This document shows, in pieces, positions 40,617 through 53,580 of a stretch of 64,000 nucleotides of DNA; the stretch's first letter is position 1, and each line of letters starts with the position of its first letter. The notes beneath the pieces are model-generated. The model saw only the letters and a list, made by a program, of their open reading frames with translations. It searched no databases and was not told where the DNA came from. The stretch comes from Eulemur rufifrons (taxonomy: Eukaryota; Chordata; Mammalia; Primates; Lemuridae), in the NCBI RefSeq assembly GCF_041146395.1, contig NW_027182880.1, positions 62,001-126,000 on the forward strand. Reading direction: 5' to 3'. A program made the position numbers and the translations under genes.

Positions 40617-43600
40617 TTCTTGGAACAAGCCAGTTACCTGTTCCCACGCAAAGAGGAGTATATAGAACCATGGTGGATTTCCAGCTGATGAAGTAAAGGA
40701 TTATTAAAGGAACGGGATGACCATGGGGATCATCGTTAATTCTCTGAAACAGAATCCGCCCTTTTCACCTGCCAAACACATGCCCACTTCTCCTCTCTGG
40801 GGATAAAAAAACTAACCAGCGAACTGACAGAGGGCCTGACCCCCCCATCCACATCGCCCACACACAAAAAAAAACCGTACCCTCCAGCTACTAATTATAA
40901 TGCTCACTTGCAAAATTTCCCTCCATTTTAAAACTATGGAAAAATGGTGGTGGGATGATACTTAGAAGAATGGCTTCTTGTCAGTCTCCACTAACAAAAA
41001 TAGGAAACACCAAGTCAGCTACTCCTCAGCATAGTTATGTCCGTCGCAGCCTTCTTGGGTTTCAGGAGGCACAAACAAACGTTATCACAATTATGGTGAA
41101 ATGCTGAACACCTGCAAATAATTTTCAACGTAGTGGTTAATTGAAAAGCTCTGCGGCATACTTCTTGGAACAAGCCAGTTACCTGTTCCCACGCAAAGAG
41201 GAGTATATAGAACCATGGTGGATTTCCAGCTGATGAAGTAAAGGATTATTAAAGGAACGGGATGACCATGGGGATCATCGTTAATTCTCTGAAACAGAAT
41301 CCGCCCTTTTCTCCTGCCAAACACATGCCCACTTCTCCTCTCTGGGGATAATAAAAACTAACCAGCGAACTGACAGAGGGCCTGACCCCCCCATCCACAT
41401 CGACCACACACAAAAAAAAACCGTACCCTACTGCTACTAATTATAATGCTAACTTGCAAAATTTCCCTGCATTTTAAAACAATGGAAAAATGGTGGTGGG
41501 ATGATACTTAGAAGAATGGCTTCTTGTCTGTCTCCACTAACAAAAATAGGCAACACCAAGTCAGCTTCTCCTCAGCATAGTTATGTCCGTCGCAGCCTTC
41601 TTGGGTTTCAGGAGGCACATACAAACGTTATCAAAATTATGGTGAAACGCTGAAAACCTGCAAATAATTTTCAACGTACTGGTTAATTTGAAAACTCTCC
41701 AGCATACTTCTTGGATCAAGCCAGGTACCTGTGCCCACGCATAGAGGAGTATATAGAAACATGGTGGAATCCCAGCTGATGAAGCAAAGGATTCTTAAAG
41801 GAATGAGATGACCATGCGGATCCTGTTTAATTCTCTGAAACAGAATCCGCAATTTTCACCTGCCAAATATATGCCCACTTCTCCTCTCTGGGGATAATAA
41901 AAACAAACCAGTGAATTGACAGATGGCCTGATCAACACATCCACACCGACCCCACAGGAAAAAAAAAAAAAAACAACGTAGCCTCCAGCTACTAATTATA
42001 ATGTTAACTTGCAAAATTATCCTGCATTTTTAAACAATGGAAAAATGATGGTGAAATGATACTTAGAAGAATGGATTCTTGTCAGTCTCCACTAACAAAA
42101 ATAGGCAAAACCAAGTCAGCTACGCCTCAGCATAGTTATGTTCGTGGCAGCCATCTTGGGTTTCAGGAGGCACAAACAAACGTTATCACAATTATGGTGA
42201 AACGCTGAACACCTGCAAATAATTTTCAACGTACTGCTTAATTGAAAAGTTCTGCGGCATACTTCTTGGAACAAGCCAGTTACCTGTTCCCACGCAAAGA
42301 GGAGTATATAGAACCATGGTGGGTTTCCAACTGATGAAGTAAAGGATTATTAAAGGAACGGGATGACCATGGGGATCATCGTTAATTCTCTGAAACAGAA
42401 TCCGCCCTCTTCACCTGCCAAACACATGCCCACTTCTCCTCTCTGGGGATAATAAAAACTAACCAGCGAACTGACAGAAGGCCTGACCCCCCCATCCACA
42501 TCGACCACACACAAAAAAAACCGTACCCTCCAGCTACTAATTATAATGCTAACTTGCAAAATTTCCCTGCATTTTAAAACAATGGAAAAATGGTGGTGGG
42601 ATGATACTTAGAAGAATGGCTTCTTGTCTGTCTCCACTAAAAAAAATAGGCAACACCAAGTCAGCTACTCCTCAGCATAGTTATGTCCGTCGCAGACTTC
42701 TTGGGTTTCAGGAGGCACATACAAACGTTATCAAAATTATGGTGAAACGCTGAAAACCTGCAAATAATTTTCAACGTACTGGTTAATTTGAAAACTCTCC
42801 AGCATACTTCTTGGAACAAGCCAGGTACCTGTGCCCACGCATAGAGGAGTATATAGAAACATGGTGGAATCCCAGCTGATGAAGCAAAGGATTCTTAAAG
42901 GAATGAGATGACCATGCGGATCCTGTTTAATTCTCTGAAACAGAATCCGCACTTTTCACCTGCCAAACACATGCCCACTACTCTTCTCTGGGGATAATAA
43001 AAACAAACCAGCGATCTGACAGAGGGCCTAAACACCCATCCTGACCGACCCCACAAAAAAAAAAAGTACCCTCCAGCTACTAATTATAATGCCAATTTGC
43101 AAAATTTCCCTGCATTTTTAAACAATGGAGAAATGATGGTGGGATGATACTTAGAAGAATGGCTTCTTGTCAGTCTCCACTGACAAAAATAGGCAACACC
43201 AAGTCAGCTACGCCTCAGCATAGTTATGTCCGTAGCAGCCATATTTGGTTTCAGTAGGCACATACACACGTTATCACAATTATGGTGAAACGCTGAAAAC
43301 CTGCAAAGGATTTTCAACATACTGGTTAATTGAAAAGCTCTGAGGCATACTTCTTGGAACAAGCCAGTTTCCTGTGCCCACGCATAGAGAAGTATATAGA
43401 ACCATGGTGGATTCCCAGCTCATGAAGCAAAGGATTCTTAAAGGAACGGGATTACCATGCGGATCCAGTTTAATTCTCTGAAACAGATCCGCAGTTTTCA
43501 CCTGCCATACTAATACCCACTTCTCCTCTCTGGGGATAATAAAAACAAACCAGCGAACTGACAGAGGGCCTGACCAACACATCCACACCGACCGCACAGG

Positions 43601-43911
43601 AAAAAAAAAAAAAAAAAAAAAAAACCGTAGCCTCCAGCTAGTAATTATAATGCTAACTTGCAAAATTTTCCTGCATTTTTACACAATGGAAAAAGGATGG
43701 TGAGATGATACTTAGAAGAATGGATTCTTGTCAGTCACCACTAACAAAAATAGGCAAATCCAAGTCAGCTACGCCTCAGCATCGTTATGTTCGTGGCAGC
43801 CATCTTGGGTTTCAGGAGGCACAAACAAACGTTATCACAATTATGGTGAAACGCTGAACACCTGCAAATAATTTTCAACGTACTGGTTAATTGAAAAGCT
43901 CTGCGGCATAC
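40617..43911. repeat. Six-monomer higher-order unit A-A-B-A-B-C, copy 1 (about 3295 bp)
   Basis: All six anchors recur shifted by 3294-3295 bp. Shared private variants: ACCCTACTGCTACTAATT (near 41426 and 44722), TTGGATCAAGCC (near 41711 and 45006), CAATTTTCACC (near 41850), GGCCTAAACACCC (near 43025), GGATCCAGTTTAATTC (near 43461). Confidence 0.9.
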
Positions 43912-46900
43912 TTCTTGGAACAAGCCAGTTACCTGTTCCCACGCAAAGAGGAGTATATAGAACCATGGTGGATTTCCAGCTGAGGAAGTAAAGGATTATT
44001 AAAGGAACGGGATGACCATGGGGATCATCGTTAATTCTCTGAAACAGAATCCGCCCTTTTCACCTGCCAAACACATGCCCACTTCTCCTCTCTGGGGATA
44101 AAAAAACTAACCAGCGAACTGACAGAGGGCCTGACCCCCCCATCCACATCGCCCACACACAAAAAAAAACCGTACCCTCCAGCTACTAATTATAATGCTC
44201 ACTTGCAAAATTTCCCTCCATTTTAAAACTATGGAAAAATGGTGGTGGGATGATACTTAGAAGAATGGCTTCTTGTCAGTCTCCACTAACAAAAATAGGA
44301 AACACCAAGTCAGCTACTCCTCAGCATAGTTATGTCCGTCGCAGCCTTCTTGGGTTTCAGGAGGCACAAACAAACGTTATCACAATTATGGTGAAATGCT
44401 GAACACCTGCAAATAATTTTCAACGTAGTGGTTAATTGAAAAGCTCTGCGGCATACTTCTTGGAACAAGCCAGTTACCTGTTCCCACGCAAAGAGGAGTA
44501 TATAGAACCATGGTGGATTTCCAGCTGATGAAGTAAAGGATTATTAAAGGAACGGGATGACCATGGGGATCATCGTTAATTCTCTGAAACAGAATCCGCC
44601 CTTTTCTCCTGCCAAACACATGCCCACTTCTCCTCTCTGGGGATAATAAAAACTAACCAGCGAACTGACAGAGGGCCTGACCCCCCCATCCACATCGACC
44701 ACACACAAAAAAAAACCGTACCCTACTGCTACTAATTATAATGCTAACTTGCAAAATTTCCCTGCATTTTAAAACAATGGAAAAATGGTGGTGGGATGAT
44801 ACTTAGAAGAATGGCTTCTTGTCTGTCTCCACTAACAAAAATAGGCAACACCAAGTCAGCTTCTCCTCAGCATAGTTATGTCCGTCGCAGCCTTCTTGGG
44901 TTTCAGGAGGCACATACAAACGTTATCAAAATTATGGTGAAACGCTGAAAACCTGCAAATAATTTTCAACGTACTGGTTAATTTGAAAACTCTCCAGCAT
45001 ACTTCTTGGATCAAGCCAGGTACCTGTGCCCACGCATAGAGGAGTATATAGAAACATGGTGGAATCCCAGCTGATGAAGCAAAGGATTCTTAAAGGAATG
45101 AGATGACCATGCGGATCCTGTTTAATTCTCTGAAACAGAATCCGCAATTTTCACCTGCCAAATATATGCCCACTTCTCCTCTCTGGGGATAATAAAAACA
45201 AACCAGTGAATTGACAGATGGCCTGATCAACACATCCACACCGACCCCACAGGAAAAAAAAAAAAAACAACGTAGCCTCCAGCTACTAATTATAATGCTA
45301 ACTTGCAAAATTATCCTGCATTTTTAAACAATGGAAAAATGATGGTGAAATGATACTTAGAAGAATGGATTCTTGTCAGTCTCCACTAACAAAAATAGGC
45401 AAAACCAAGTCAGCTACGCCTCAGCATAGTTATGTTCGTGGCAGCCATCTTGGGTTTCAGGAGGCACAAACAAACGTTATCACAATTATGGTGAAACGCT
45501 GAACACCTGCAAATAATTTTCAACGTACTGCTTAATTGAAAAGTTCTGCGGCATACTTCTTGGAACAAGCCAGTTACCTGTTCCCACGCAAAGAGGAGTA
45601 TATAGAACCATGGTGGGTTTCCAACTGATGAAGTAAAGAATTATTAAAGGAACGGGATGACCATGGGGATCATCGTTAATTCTCTGAAACAGAATCCGCC
45701 CTCTTCACCTGCCAAACACATGCCCACTTCTCCTCTCTGGGGATAATAAAAACTAACCAGCGAACTGACAGAAGGCCTGACCCCCCCATCCACATCGACC
45801 ACACACAAAAAAAACCGTACCCTCCAGCTACTAATTATAATGCTAACTTGCAAAATTTCCCTGCATTTTAAAACAATGGAAAAATGGTGGTGGGATGATA
45901 CTTAGAAGAATGGCTTCTTGTCTGTCTCCACTAACAAAAATAGGCAACACCAAGTCAGCTACTCCTCAGCATAGTTATGTCCGTCGCAGACTTCTTGGGT
46001 TTCAGGAGGCACATACAAACGTTATCAAAATTATGGTGAAACGCTGAAAACCTGCAAATAATTTTCAACGTACTGGTTAATTTGAAAACTCTCCAGCATA
46101 CTTCTTGGAACAAGCCAGGTACCTGTGCCCACGCATAGAGGAGTATATAGAAACATGGTGGAATCCCAGCTGATGAAGCAAAGGATTCTTAAAGGAATGA
46201 GATGACCATGCGGATCCTGTTTAATTCTCTGAAACAGAATCCGCACTTTTCACCTGCCAAACACATGCCCACTACTCTTCTCTGGGGATAATAAAAACAA
46301 ACCAGCGATCTGACAGAGGGCCTAAACACCCATCCTGACCGACCCCACAAAAAAAAAAAGTACCCTCCAGCTACTAATTATAATGCCAATTTGCAAAATT
46401 TCCCTGCATTTTTAAACAATGGAGAAATGATGGTGGGATGATACTTAGAAGAATGGCTTCTTGTCAGTCTCCACTGACAAAAATAGGCAACACCAAGTCA
46501 GCTACGCCTCAGCATAGTTATGTCCGTAGCAGCCATATTTGGTTTCAGTAGGCACATACACACGTTATCACAATTATGGTGAAACGCTGAAAACCTGCAA
46601 AGGATTTTCAACATACTGGTTAATTGAAAAGCTCTGAGGCATACTTCTTGGAACAAGCCAGTTTCCTGTGCCCACGCATAGAGAAGTATATAGAACCATG
46701 GTGGATTCCCAGCTCATGAAGCAAAGGATTCTTAAAGGAACGGGATTACCATGCGGATCCAGTTTAATTCTCTGAAACAGATCCGCAGTTTTCACCTGCC
46801 ATACTAATACCCACTTCTCCTCTCTGGGGATAATAAAAACAAACCAGCGAACTGACAGAGGGCCTGACCAACACATCCACACCGACCGCACAGGAAAAAA

Positions 46901-47206
46901 AAAAAAAAAAAAAAAAAAACCGTAGCCTCCAGCTAGTAATTATAATGCTAACTTGCAAAATTTTCCTGCATTTTTACACAATGGAAAAAGGATGGTGAGA
47001 TGATACTTAGAAGAATGGATTCTTGTCAGTCACCACTAACAAAAATAGGCAAATCCAAGTCAACTACGCCTCAGCATAGTTATCTTTGTGGCAGCCTTCT
47101 TGGGTTTCAGGCGGCACAAACAAACGTTATCACAATTATGGTGAAACGCTGAACACCTACAAATAATTTTCAACGTAGTGGTTAATTGAAAAGCTCTGCG
47201 GCATAC
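43912..47206. repeat. Six-monomer higher-order unit A-A-B-A-B-C, copy 2
   Basis: Tandem partner of the preceding unit with the same private variants. The final C monomer has an A-tract that runs into CCGTAGCC with the usual ACAC lost, the longest A-run in the satellite of this window (near 46892-46919). The equivalent run in copy 1 is slightly shorter. Confidence 0.9.
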
Positions 47207-47750
47207 TTCTTGGAACAAGCCAGTTACCTGTTCCCACGCAAAGAGGAGTATATAGAACCATGGTGGATTTCCAGCTGATGAAGTAAAGGATTATTAAAGG
47301 AACGGGATGACCATGGGGATCATCGTTAATTCTCTGAAACAGAATCCGCCCTTTTCTCCTGCCAAACACATGCCCATTTCTCCTCTCTGGTTATAATAAA
47401 AACTAACCAGCGAACTGACAGAGGGCCTGACCCCCCCATCCACATCGACCACACAAAAAAAAAACCATACCCTCCAGCTACTTATTATAATGCTAACTTT
47501 CAAAATTTCCCTGCATTTTAAAAAATGCAAAAATGGTGGTGGGATGATACTTAGAAGAATGGCTTCTTGTCTGTCTCCACTAACAAAAATAGGCAACACC
47601 AATTCAGCTACTCCTCAGCATAGTTATGTCCGTCGCAGCCTTCTTGGGTTTCAGGAGGCACATACAAACGTTATCAAAATTATGGTGAAACGCTGAAAAC
47701 CTGCAAATAATTTTCAACGTACTGGTTAATTTGAAAACTCTCCAGCATAC

Positions 47751-48304
47751 TTCTTGGAACAAGCCAGGTACCTGTTCCCACGCATAGAGGAGTATATAGA
47801 AACATGGTGGAATCCCAGCTCATGAAGCAAAGGATTCTTAAAGGAACGGGATTACCATGCGGATCCTGCTTAATTCTCTGAAACAGATCCGCAGTTTTCA
47901 CCTGCCATACTAATACCCACTTCTCCTCTCTGGGGATAATAAAAACAAACCAGCGAATTGAAAGAGGGCCTGACCAACACATCCACACCGACCCCACAAG
48001 AAAAAAAAAAAAAAACACCGTGGCCTCCAGCTACTAATTATAATGCTAACTTGCAAAATTTTCCTGCATTTTTAAACAATGGAAAAATGATGGTGAGATG
48101 ATACTTAGAAGAATGGATTCTTGTCAGTCTCCACTAACAAAAATAGGCAAAACCAAGTCAGCTACGCCTCAGCATCGTTATGTTCGTGCCAGCCATCTTG
48201 GGTTTCAGGAGGCACAAACAAACGTTATCACAATTATGGTGAAACGCTGAACACCTGCAAATAATTTTCAACGTACTGGTTAATTGAAAAGCTCTGCGGC
48301 ATAC
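47751..48304. repeat. Hybrid monomer B-to-C
   Basis: It starts as family B (CAGGTACCTGTTCCC, AGTATATAGAAACATGG, GGAATCCCAGCT) and switches near 47820 to family C (CATGAAGC, GGATTACCATGCGG, CAGATCCGCAG, CCATACTAATACCC). The CTGTTCCC variant in a B context is shared only with the B monomer at 52138 (4387 bp away), linking the two blocks. Confidence 0.8.
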
Positions 48305-51300
48305 TTCTTGGAACAAGCCATTTACCTGTTCCCACGCAAAGAGGAGTATATAGAACCATGGTGGATTTCCAGCTGATGAAGTAAAGGATTATTAAAGGAA
48401 CGGGATGACCATGGGGATCATCGTTAATTCTCTGAAACAGAATCCGCCCTTTTCACCTGCCAAACACATGCCCAATTCTCCTTTCTGGGGATAAAAAAAC
48501 TAACCAGCGAACTGACAGAGGGCCTGACCCCCCCATCCACATCGCCCACACACAAAAAAAAACCGTACCCTCCAGCTACTAACTCTAATGCTCACTTGCA
48601 AAATTTCACTCCATTTTAAAACTATGGAAAAATGGTGGTAGGATGATACTTAGAAGAATGGCTTCTTGTCAGTCTCCACTAACAAAAATAGGCAACACCA
48701 AGTCAGCTACTCCTCAGCATAGTTATGTCCGTCGCAGCCTTCTTGGGTTTCAGGAGGCACAAACAAACGTTATCACAATTATGGTGAAATGCTGAACACC
48801 TGCAAATAATTTTCAACGTAGTGGTTAATTGAAAAGCTCTGCGGCATACTTCTTGGAACAAGCCAGTTACCTGTTCCCACGCAAAGAGGAGTATATAGAG
48901 CCATGGTGGATTTCCAGCTGATGAAGTAAAGGATTATTAAAGGAACGGGATGACCATGGGGATCATCATTAATTCTCTGAAACAGAATCCGCCCTTTTCT
49001 CCTGCCAAACACATGCCCACTACTCCTCTCTGGTTATAATAAAAACTAACCAGCGAACTGACAGAGGGCCTGACCCCCCCATCCACATCGACCACACACA
49101 AAAAAAAACCGTACCCTCCAGCTACTAATTATAATGCTAACTTGCAAAATTTCCCTGCATTTTAAAACAATGGAAAAATGGTGGTGGGATGATACTTAGA
49201 AGAATGGCTTCTTGTCTGTCTCCACTAACAAAAATAGGCAACACCAAGTCAGCTTCTCCTCAGCATAGTTATGTCCGTCGCAGCCTTCTTGGGTTTCAGG
49301 AGGCACATACAAACGATATCAAAATTATGGTGAAACGCTGAAAACCTGCAAATAATTTTCAACGTACTGGTTAATTTGAAAACTCTCCAGCATACTTCTT
49401 GGAACAAGCCAGGTACCTGTGCCCACGCATAGAGGAGTATATAGAAACATGGTGGAATCCCAGCTGATGAAGCAAAGGATTCTTAAAGGTATGAGATGAC
49501 CATGCGGATCCTGTTTAATTCTCTGAAACAGAATCCGCACTTTTCACCTGCCAAATATATGCCCACTTCTCCTCTCTGGGGATAATAAAAACAAACCAGT
49601 GAATTGACAGATGGCCTGATCAACACATCCACACCGACCCCACAGGAAAAAAAAAAAAAAAACAACGTAGCCTCCAGCTACTAATTATAATGCTAACTTG
49701 CAAAATTATCCTGCATTTTTAAACAATGGGAAAATGATGGTGAGATGATACTTAGAAGAATGGATTCTTGTCAGTCTCCACTAACAAAAATAGGCAAAAC
49801 CAAGTCAGCTACGCCTCAGCATCGTTATGTTCGTGGCAGCCATCTTGGGTTTCAGAAGGCACAAACAAACGTTATCACAATTATGGTGAAACGCTGAACA
49901 CCTGCAAATAATTTTCAACGTACTGCTTAATTGAAAAGTTCTGCGGGATACTTCTTGGAACAAGCCAGTTACCTGTTCCCACGCAAAGAGGAGTATATAG
50001 AACCATGGTGGATTTCCAACTGATGAAGTAAAGGATTATTAAAGGAACGGGATGACCATGGGGATCATCGTTAATTCTCTGAAACAGAATCCGCCCTTTT
50101 CTCCTGCCAAACACATGCCCACTTCTCCTCTCTGTGGATAATAAAAACTAACCAGCGAACTGACAGAAGGCCTCACCCCCCCATCCACATTGACCACACA
50201 CAAAAAAAACCGTACCCTCCAGCTACTAATTATAATGCTAACTTGCAAAATTTCCCTGCATTTTAAAACAATGGAAAAATGGTGGTGGGATGATACTTAG
50301 AATAATGGCTTCTTGTCTGTCTCCACTAACAAAAATAGGCAACACCAAGTGTTCTACTCCTCAGCATAGTTGTGTCAGTCGCAGACTTCTTGGGTTTCAG
50401 GAGGCACATACAAACGTTATCAAAATTATGGTGAAACGCTGAAAACCTGCAAATAATTTTCAACGTACTGGTTAATTTGAAAACTCTCCAGCATACTTCT
50501 TGGAACAAGCCAGGTACCTGTGCCCACGCATAGAGGAGTATATAGAAACATGGTGGAATCCCAGCTGATGAAGCAAAGGATTCTTAAAGGAATGAGATGA
50601 CCATGCGGATCCTGTTTAATTCTCTGAAACAGAATCCGCACTTTTCACCTGCCAAACACATGCCCACTACTCTTCTCTGGGGATAATAAAAACAAACCAG
50701 CGATCTGACAGAGGGCCTCAACACCCATCCTGACCGACCCCACAAAAAAAAAAGTACCCTCCAGCTACTAATTATAATGCCAATTTGCAAAATTTCCCTG
50801 CATTTTTAAACAATGGAGAAATGATGGTGGGATGATACTTAGAAGAATGGCTTCTTGTCAGTCTCCACTGACAAAAATAGGCAACACCAAGTCAGCTACG
50901 TCTCAGCATAGTTATGTCCGTAGCAGCCATATTTGGTTTCAGTAGGCACATACACACGTTATCACAAGTATGGTGAAACGCTGAAAACCTGCAAAGGATT
51001 TTCAACATACTGGTTAATTGAAAAGCTCTGAGGCATACTTCTTGGAACAAGCCAGTTTCCTGTGCCCACGCATAGAGAAGTATATAGAACCATGGTGGAT
51101 TCCCAGCTCATGAAGCAAAGGATTCTTAAAGGAACGGGATTACCATGCGGATCCTGTTTAATTCTCTGAAACAGATCCGCAGTTTTCACCTGCCATACTA
51201 ATACCCACTTCTCCTCTCTGGGGATAATAAAAACAAACCAGCGAACTGACAGAGGGCCTGACCAACACATCCACACCGACCGCACAGGAAAAAAAAAAAA

Positions 51301-52679
51301 AAAACACCGTAGCCTCCAGCTAGTAATTATAATGCTAACTTGCAAAATTTTCCTGCATTTTTAAACAATGGAAAAAGGATGGTGAGATGATACTTAGAAG
51401 AATGGCTTCTTGTCTGTCTCCACTAACAAAAATAGGCAACACCAGGTCAGCTACTCCTCAGCATAGTTATGTCCGTCGCAGCCTTCTTGGGTTTCAGGCG
51501 GCACAAACAAACGTTATCACAATTATGGTGAAACGCTGAACACCTGCAAATAATTTTCAACGTAGTGGTTAATTGAAAAGCTCTGCGGCATACTTCTTGG
51601 AACAAGCCAGTTACCTGTTCCCACGCAAAGAGGAGTATATAGAACCATGGTGGATTTCCAGCTGATGAAGTAAAGTATTATTAAAGGAACGGGATGACCA
51701 TGGGGATCATCGTTAATTCTCTGAAACAGAATCCGCCCTTTTCTCCTGCCAAACACATGCCCATTTCTCCTCTCTGGTTATAATAAAAACTAACCAGCGA
51801 ACTGACAGAGGGCCTGACCCCCCCATCCACATCGACCACACAAAAAAAAAACCATACCCTCCAGCTACTTATTATAATGCTAACTTTCAAAATTTCCCTG
51901 CATTTTAAAAAATGCAAAAATGGTGGTGGGATGATACTTAGAAGAATGGCTTCTTGTCTGTCTCCACTAACAAAAATAGGCAACACCAATTCAGCTACTC
52001 CTCAGCATAGTTATGTCCGTCGCAGCCTTCTTGGGTTTCAGGAGGCACATACAAACGTTATCAAAATTATGGTGAAACGCTGAAAACCTGCAAATAATTT
52101 TCAACGTACTGGTTAATTTGAAAACTCTCCAGCATACTTCTTGGAACAAGCCAGGTACCTGTTCCCACGCATAGAGGAGTATATAGAAACATGGTGGAAT
52201 CCCAGCTGATGAAGCAAAGGATTCTTAAAGGAATGAGATGACCATGCGGAACCTATTTAATTCTCTGAAACAGAATAAGCACTTTTCCCCTGCCAAGCAC
52301 ATGCCCACTACTCTTCTCTGGGGATAATAAAAACAAACCAGCGATCTGACAAAGGGCCTGAACACCCATCCTGACTGACCCCACAAAAAAAAAAGTACCC
52401 TCCAGCTACTAATTATAATGCCAATTTGCAAAATTTCCCTGCATTTTTAAACAATGGAGAAATGATGGTGGGATGATACTTAGAAGAATGGCTTCTTGTC
52501 AGTCTCCACTGACAAAAATAGGCAACACCAAGTCAGCTACGCCTCAGCATAGTTATGTCCTTAGCAGCCATATTTGGTTTCAGTAGGCACATACACACGT
52601 TATCACAAGTATGGTGAAACGCTGAAAACCTGCAAAGGATTTTCAACATACTGGTTAATTGAAAAGCTCTGAGGCATTC

Positions 52680-52940
52680 TTCTTGGAACAAGCCAGTTTC
52701 CTGTGCCCACGCATAGAGAAGCATATAGAACCATGGTGGATTCCCAGCTCATGAAGCAAAGGATTCTTAAAGGAACGGGATTACCATGCGGATCCTGTTT
52801 AATTCTCTGAAACAGATCCGCAGTTTTCACCTGCCATACTAATACGCACTTCTCCTCTCTGGGGATAATAAAAACTAACCAGCGAAGTGACAGAGGGCCT
52901 GACCCCCCCTTCCACATCGACCACACACAAAAAAAAACCG
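52680..52940. repeat. Hybrid C-to-A monomer, left part, cut by the L1
   Basis: The anchor side is family C (CAGTTTCCTGTGCCC, CATGAAGC, CAGATCCGCAG, CCATACTAATACGC). By about 52870 it has become family A (AAAAACTAACCAGCG, GACCCCCCC, ACACAC, nine A, CCG). The L1 interrupts it after 52940; the missing remainder is 60702-60988, which ends as an ordinary A-type tail. The two parts sum to about one monomer length. Confidence 0.85.
52929..52940. repeat. Target-site duplication, left copy
   Basis: Nine A followed by CCG. The sequence departs from the satellite consensus (CCGTACCCTCC) exactly after this CCG, fixing the L1 5' junction at 52940/52941. Confidence 0.9.
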
Positions 52941-52944
52941 GAGG

Positions 52945-52954
52945 AAAATGGCGG
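52945..52954 (+). promoter_or_regulatory. YY1-type motif at the L1 5' end
   Basis: AAAATGGCGG starts at base 5 of the element and fits the YY1 consensus AANATGGCGGC except at its last base. In human L1 a YY1 site in the first 21 bases positions transcription initiation. The same location here suggests the same role (inference). Confidence 0.65.
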
Positions 52955-53191
52955 AGTGGCGGTGACTGCTTGGATCTGCGCTCCGGCGACGAACCGTGGA
53001 TCCGGACCTGCCACAACGCTAGAGGACCGCTCCCACACAGGAACAGCGGTGTGAATCCACGGAGAATCAGTGTGGGACAAACAGAGCAAGTGAGGTCTGA
53101 GGTAAACAGAAATTGGGATCGCGGAACTCTGCGGAAGACGCGGAACAGACAGTAGCCAGCGGAGCGCAGGCGGCTGCGCCCACCCCCAGGT

Positions 53192-53200
53192 GGGGCGGGG
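53192..53200 (+). promoter_or_regulatory. GC box (Sp1-type) in the L1 5' UTR head
   Basis: GGGGCGGGG matches the Sp1 consensus. It lies in the CpG-rich head about 250 bp downstream of the element start and could serve transcription in either direction. Confidence 0.5.
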
Positions 53201-53580
53201 GCAGTCTTTAGGAAAAGCGGCTTGCGCTCCTCACTGACCTCCACCCCCAATTGCTTGGAGACCCCCTCGCAAGCCAGAGCAGAATCTCCGAGCGAGACGT
53301 AGGGCATTGCAGACAGGAGGCTTTTTCGGGAGAATAGCTTGGAACCTGGGAAGTCTCGGCTGAGACAGTCCTTAGCGATAAGGGACGGACCTGTGCCAGG
53401 GGGGAGGGGCACGATCAATCCCCGATCAGCGAATTGCGCTGTACCTCTGCGCTACTTTTGTCGGTGGTTCTTCAGCCGGTGGCCCCCGGCGGCTTTGCCC
53501 GCCAAACCCCCCGGCAGCGGCGGTCCCTGGTCTCTGCCTGCTGGGGAGCCGGTCCACCTCCGACCCCGGAGCGCTGCGGG

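Larger units (their letters stand above)
1..52940. repeat. Tandem satellite array, left arm (about 546-bp monomer, 97 anchors)
   Basis: Read directly: the word TTCTTGGAACAAG (or a one-base variant) recurs every 541-560 bp. Anchor positions with monomer family (h = hybrid): 1A, 547A, 1093B, 1636C, 2193A, 2737A, 3283B, 3836A, 4382B, 4938C, 5491h, 6043A, 6587C, 7147A, 7691B, 8232C, 8785A, 9334B, 9877C, 10435h, 10977A, 11522B, 12065A, 12609B, 13150C, 13704A, 14253B, 14796C, 15354A, 15899B, 16459C, 17012h, 17564A, 18108A, 18654B, 19207B, 19750C, 20309A, 20853B, 21394C, 21947A, 22496B, 23039C, 23593A, 24138B, 24696A, 25240B, 25781C, 26334A, 26883B, 27426C, 27980A, 28525B, 29084C, 29637h, 30189A, 30734B, 31294A, 31838B, 32379C, 32933h, 33485A, 34031B, 34584A, 35130B, 35685A, 36232B, 36775C, 37333A, 37877B, 38418C, 38979A, 39523B, 40064C, 40617A, 41162A, 41708B, 42263A, 42808B, 43351C, 43912A, 44457A, 45003B, 45557A, 46102B, 46645C, 47207A, 47751h, 48305A, 48850A, 49396B, 49952A, 50497B, 51039C, 51594A, 52138B, 52680h. 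No gene, SINE or other insertion is visible in the arm. I do not recognise the satellite by name. Confidence 0.97.

Noticed and set aside
52603..53418. A 271-codon minus-strand protein across the satellite/L1 junction
   Set aside because: The first codon is TTG, not ATG; from the first ATG it is about 234 codons. I do not call it a gene, and keep it only as a possible antisense transcript hypothesis.
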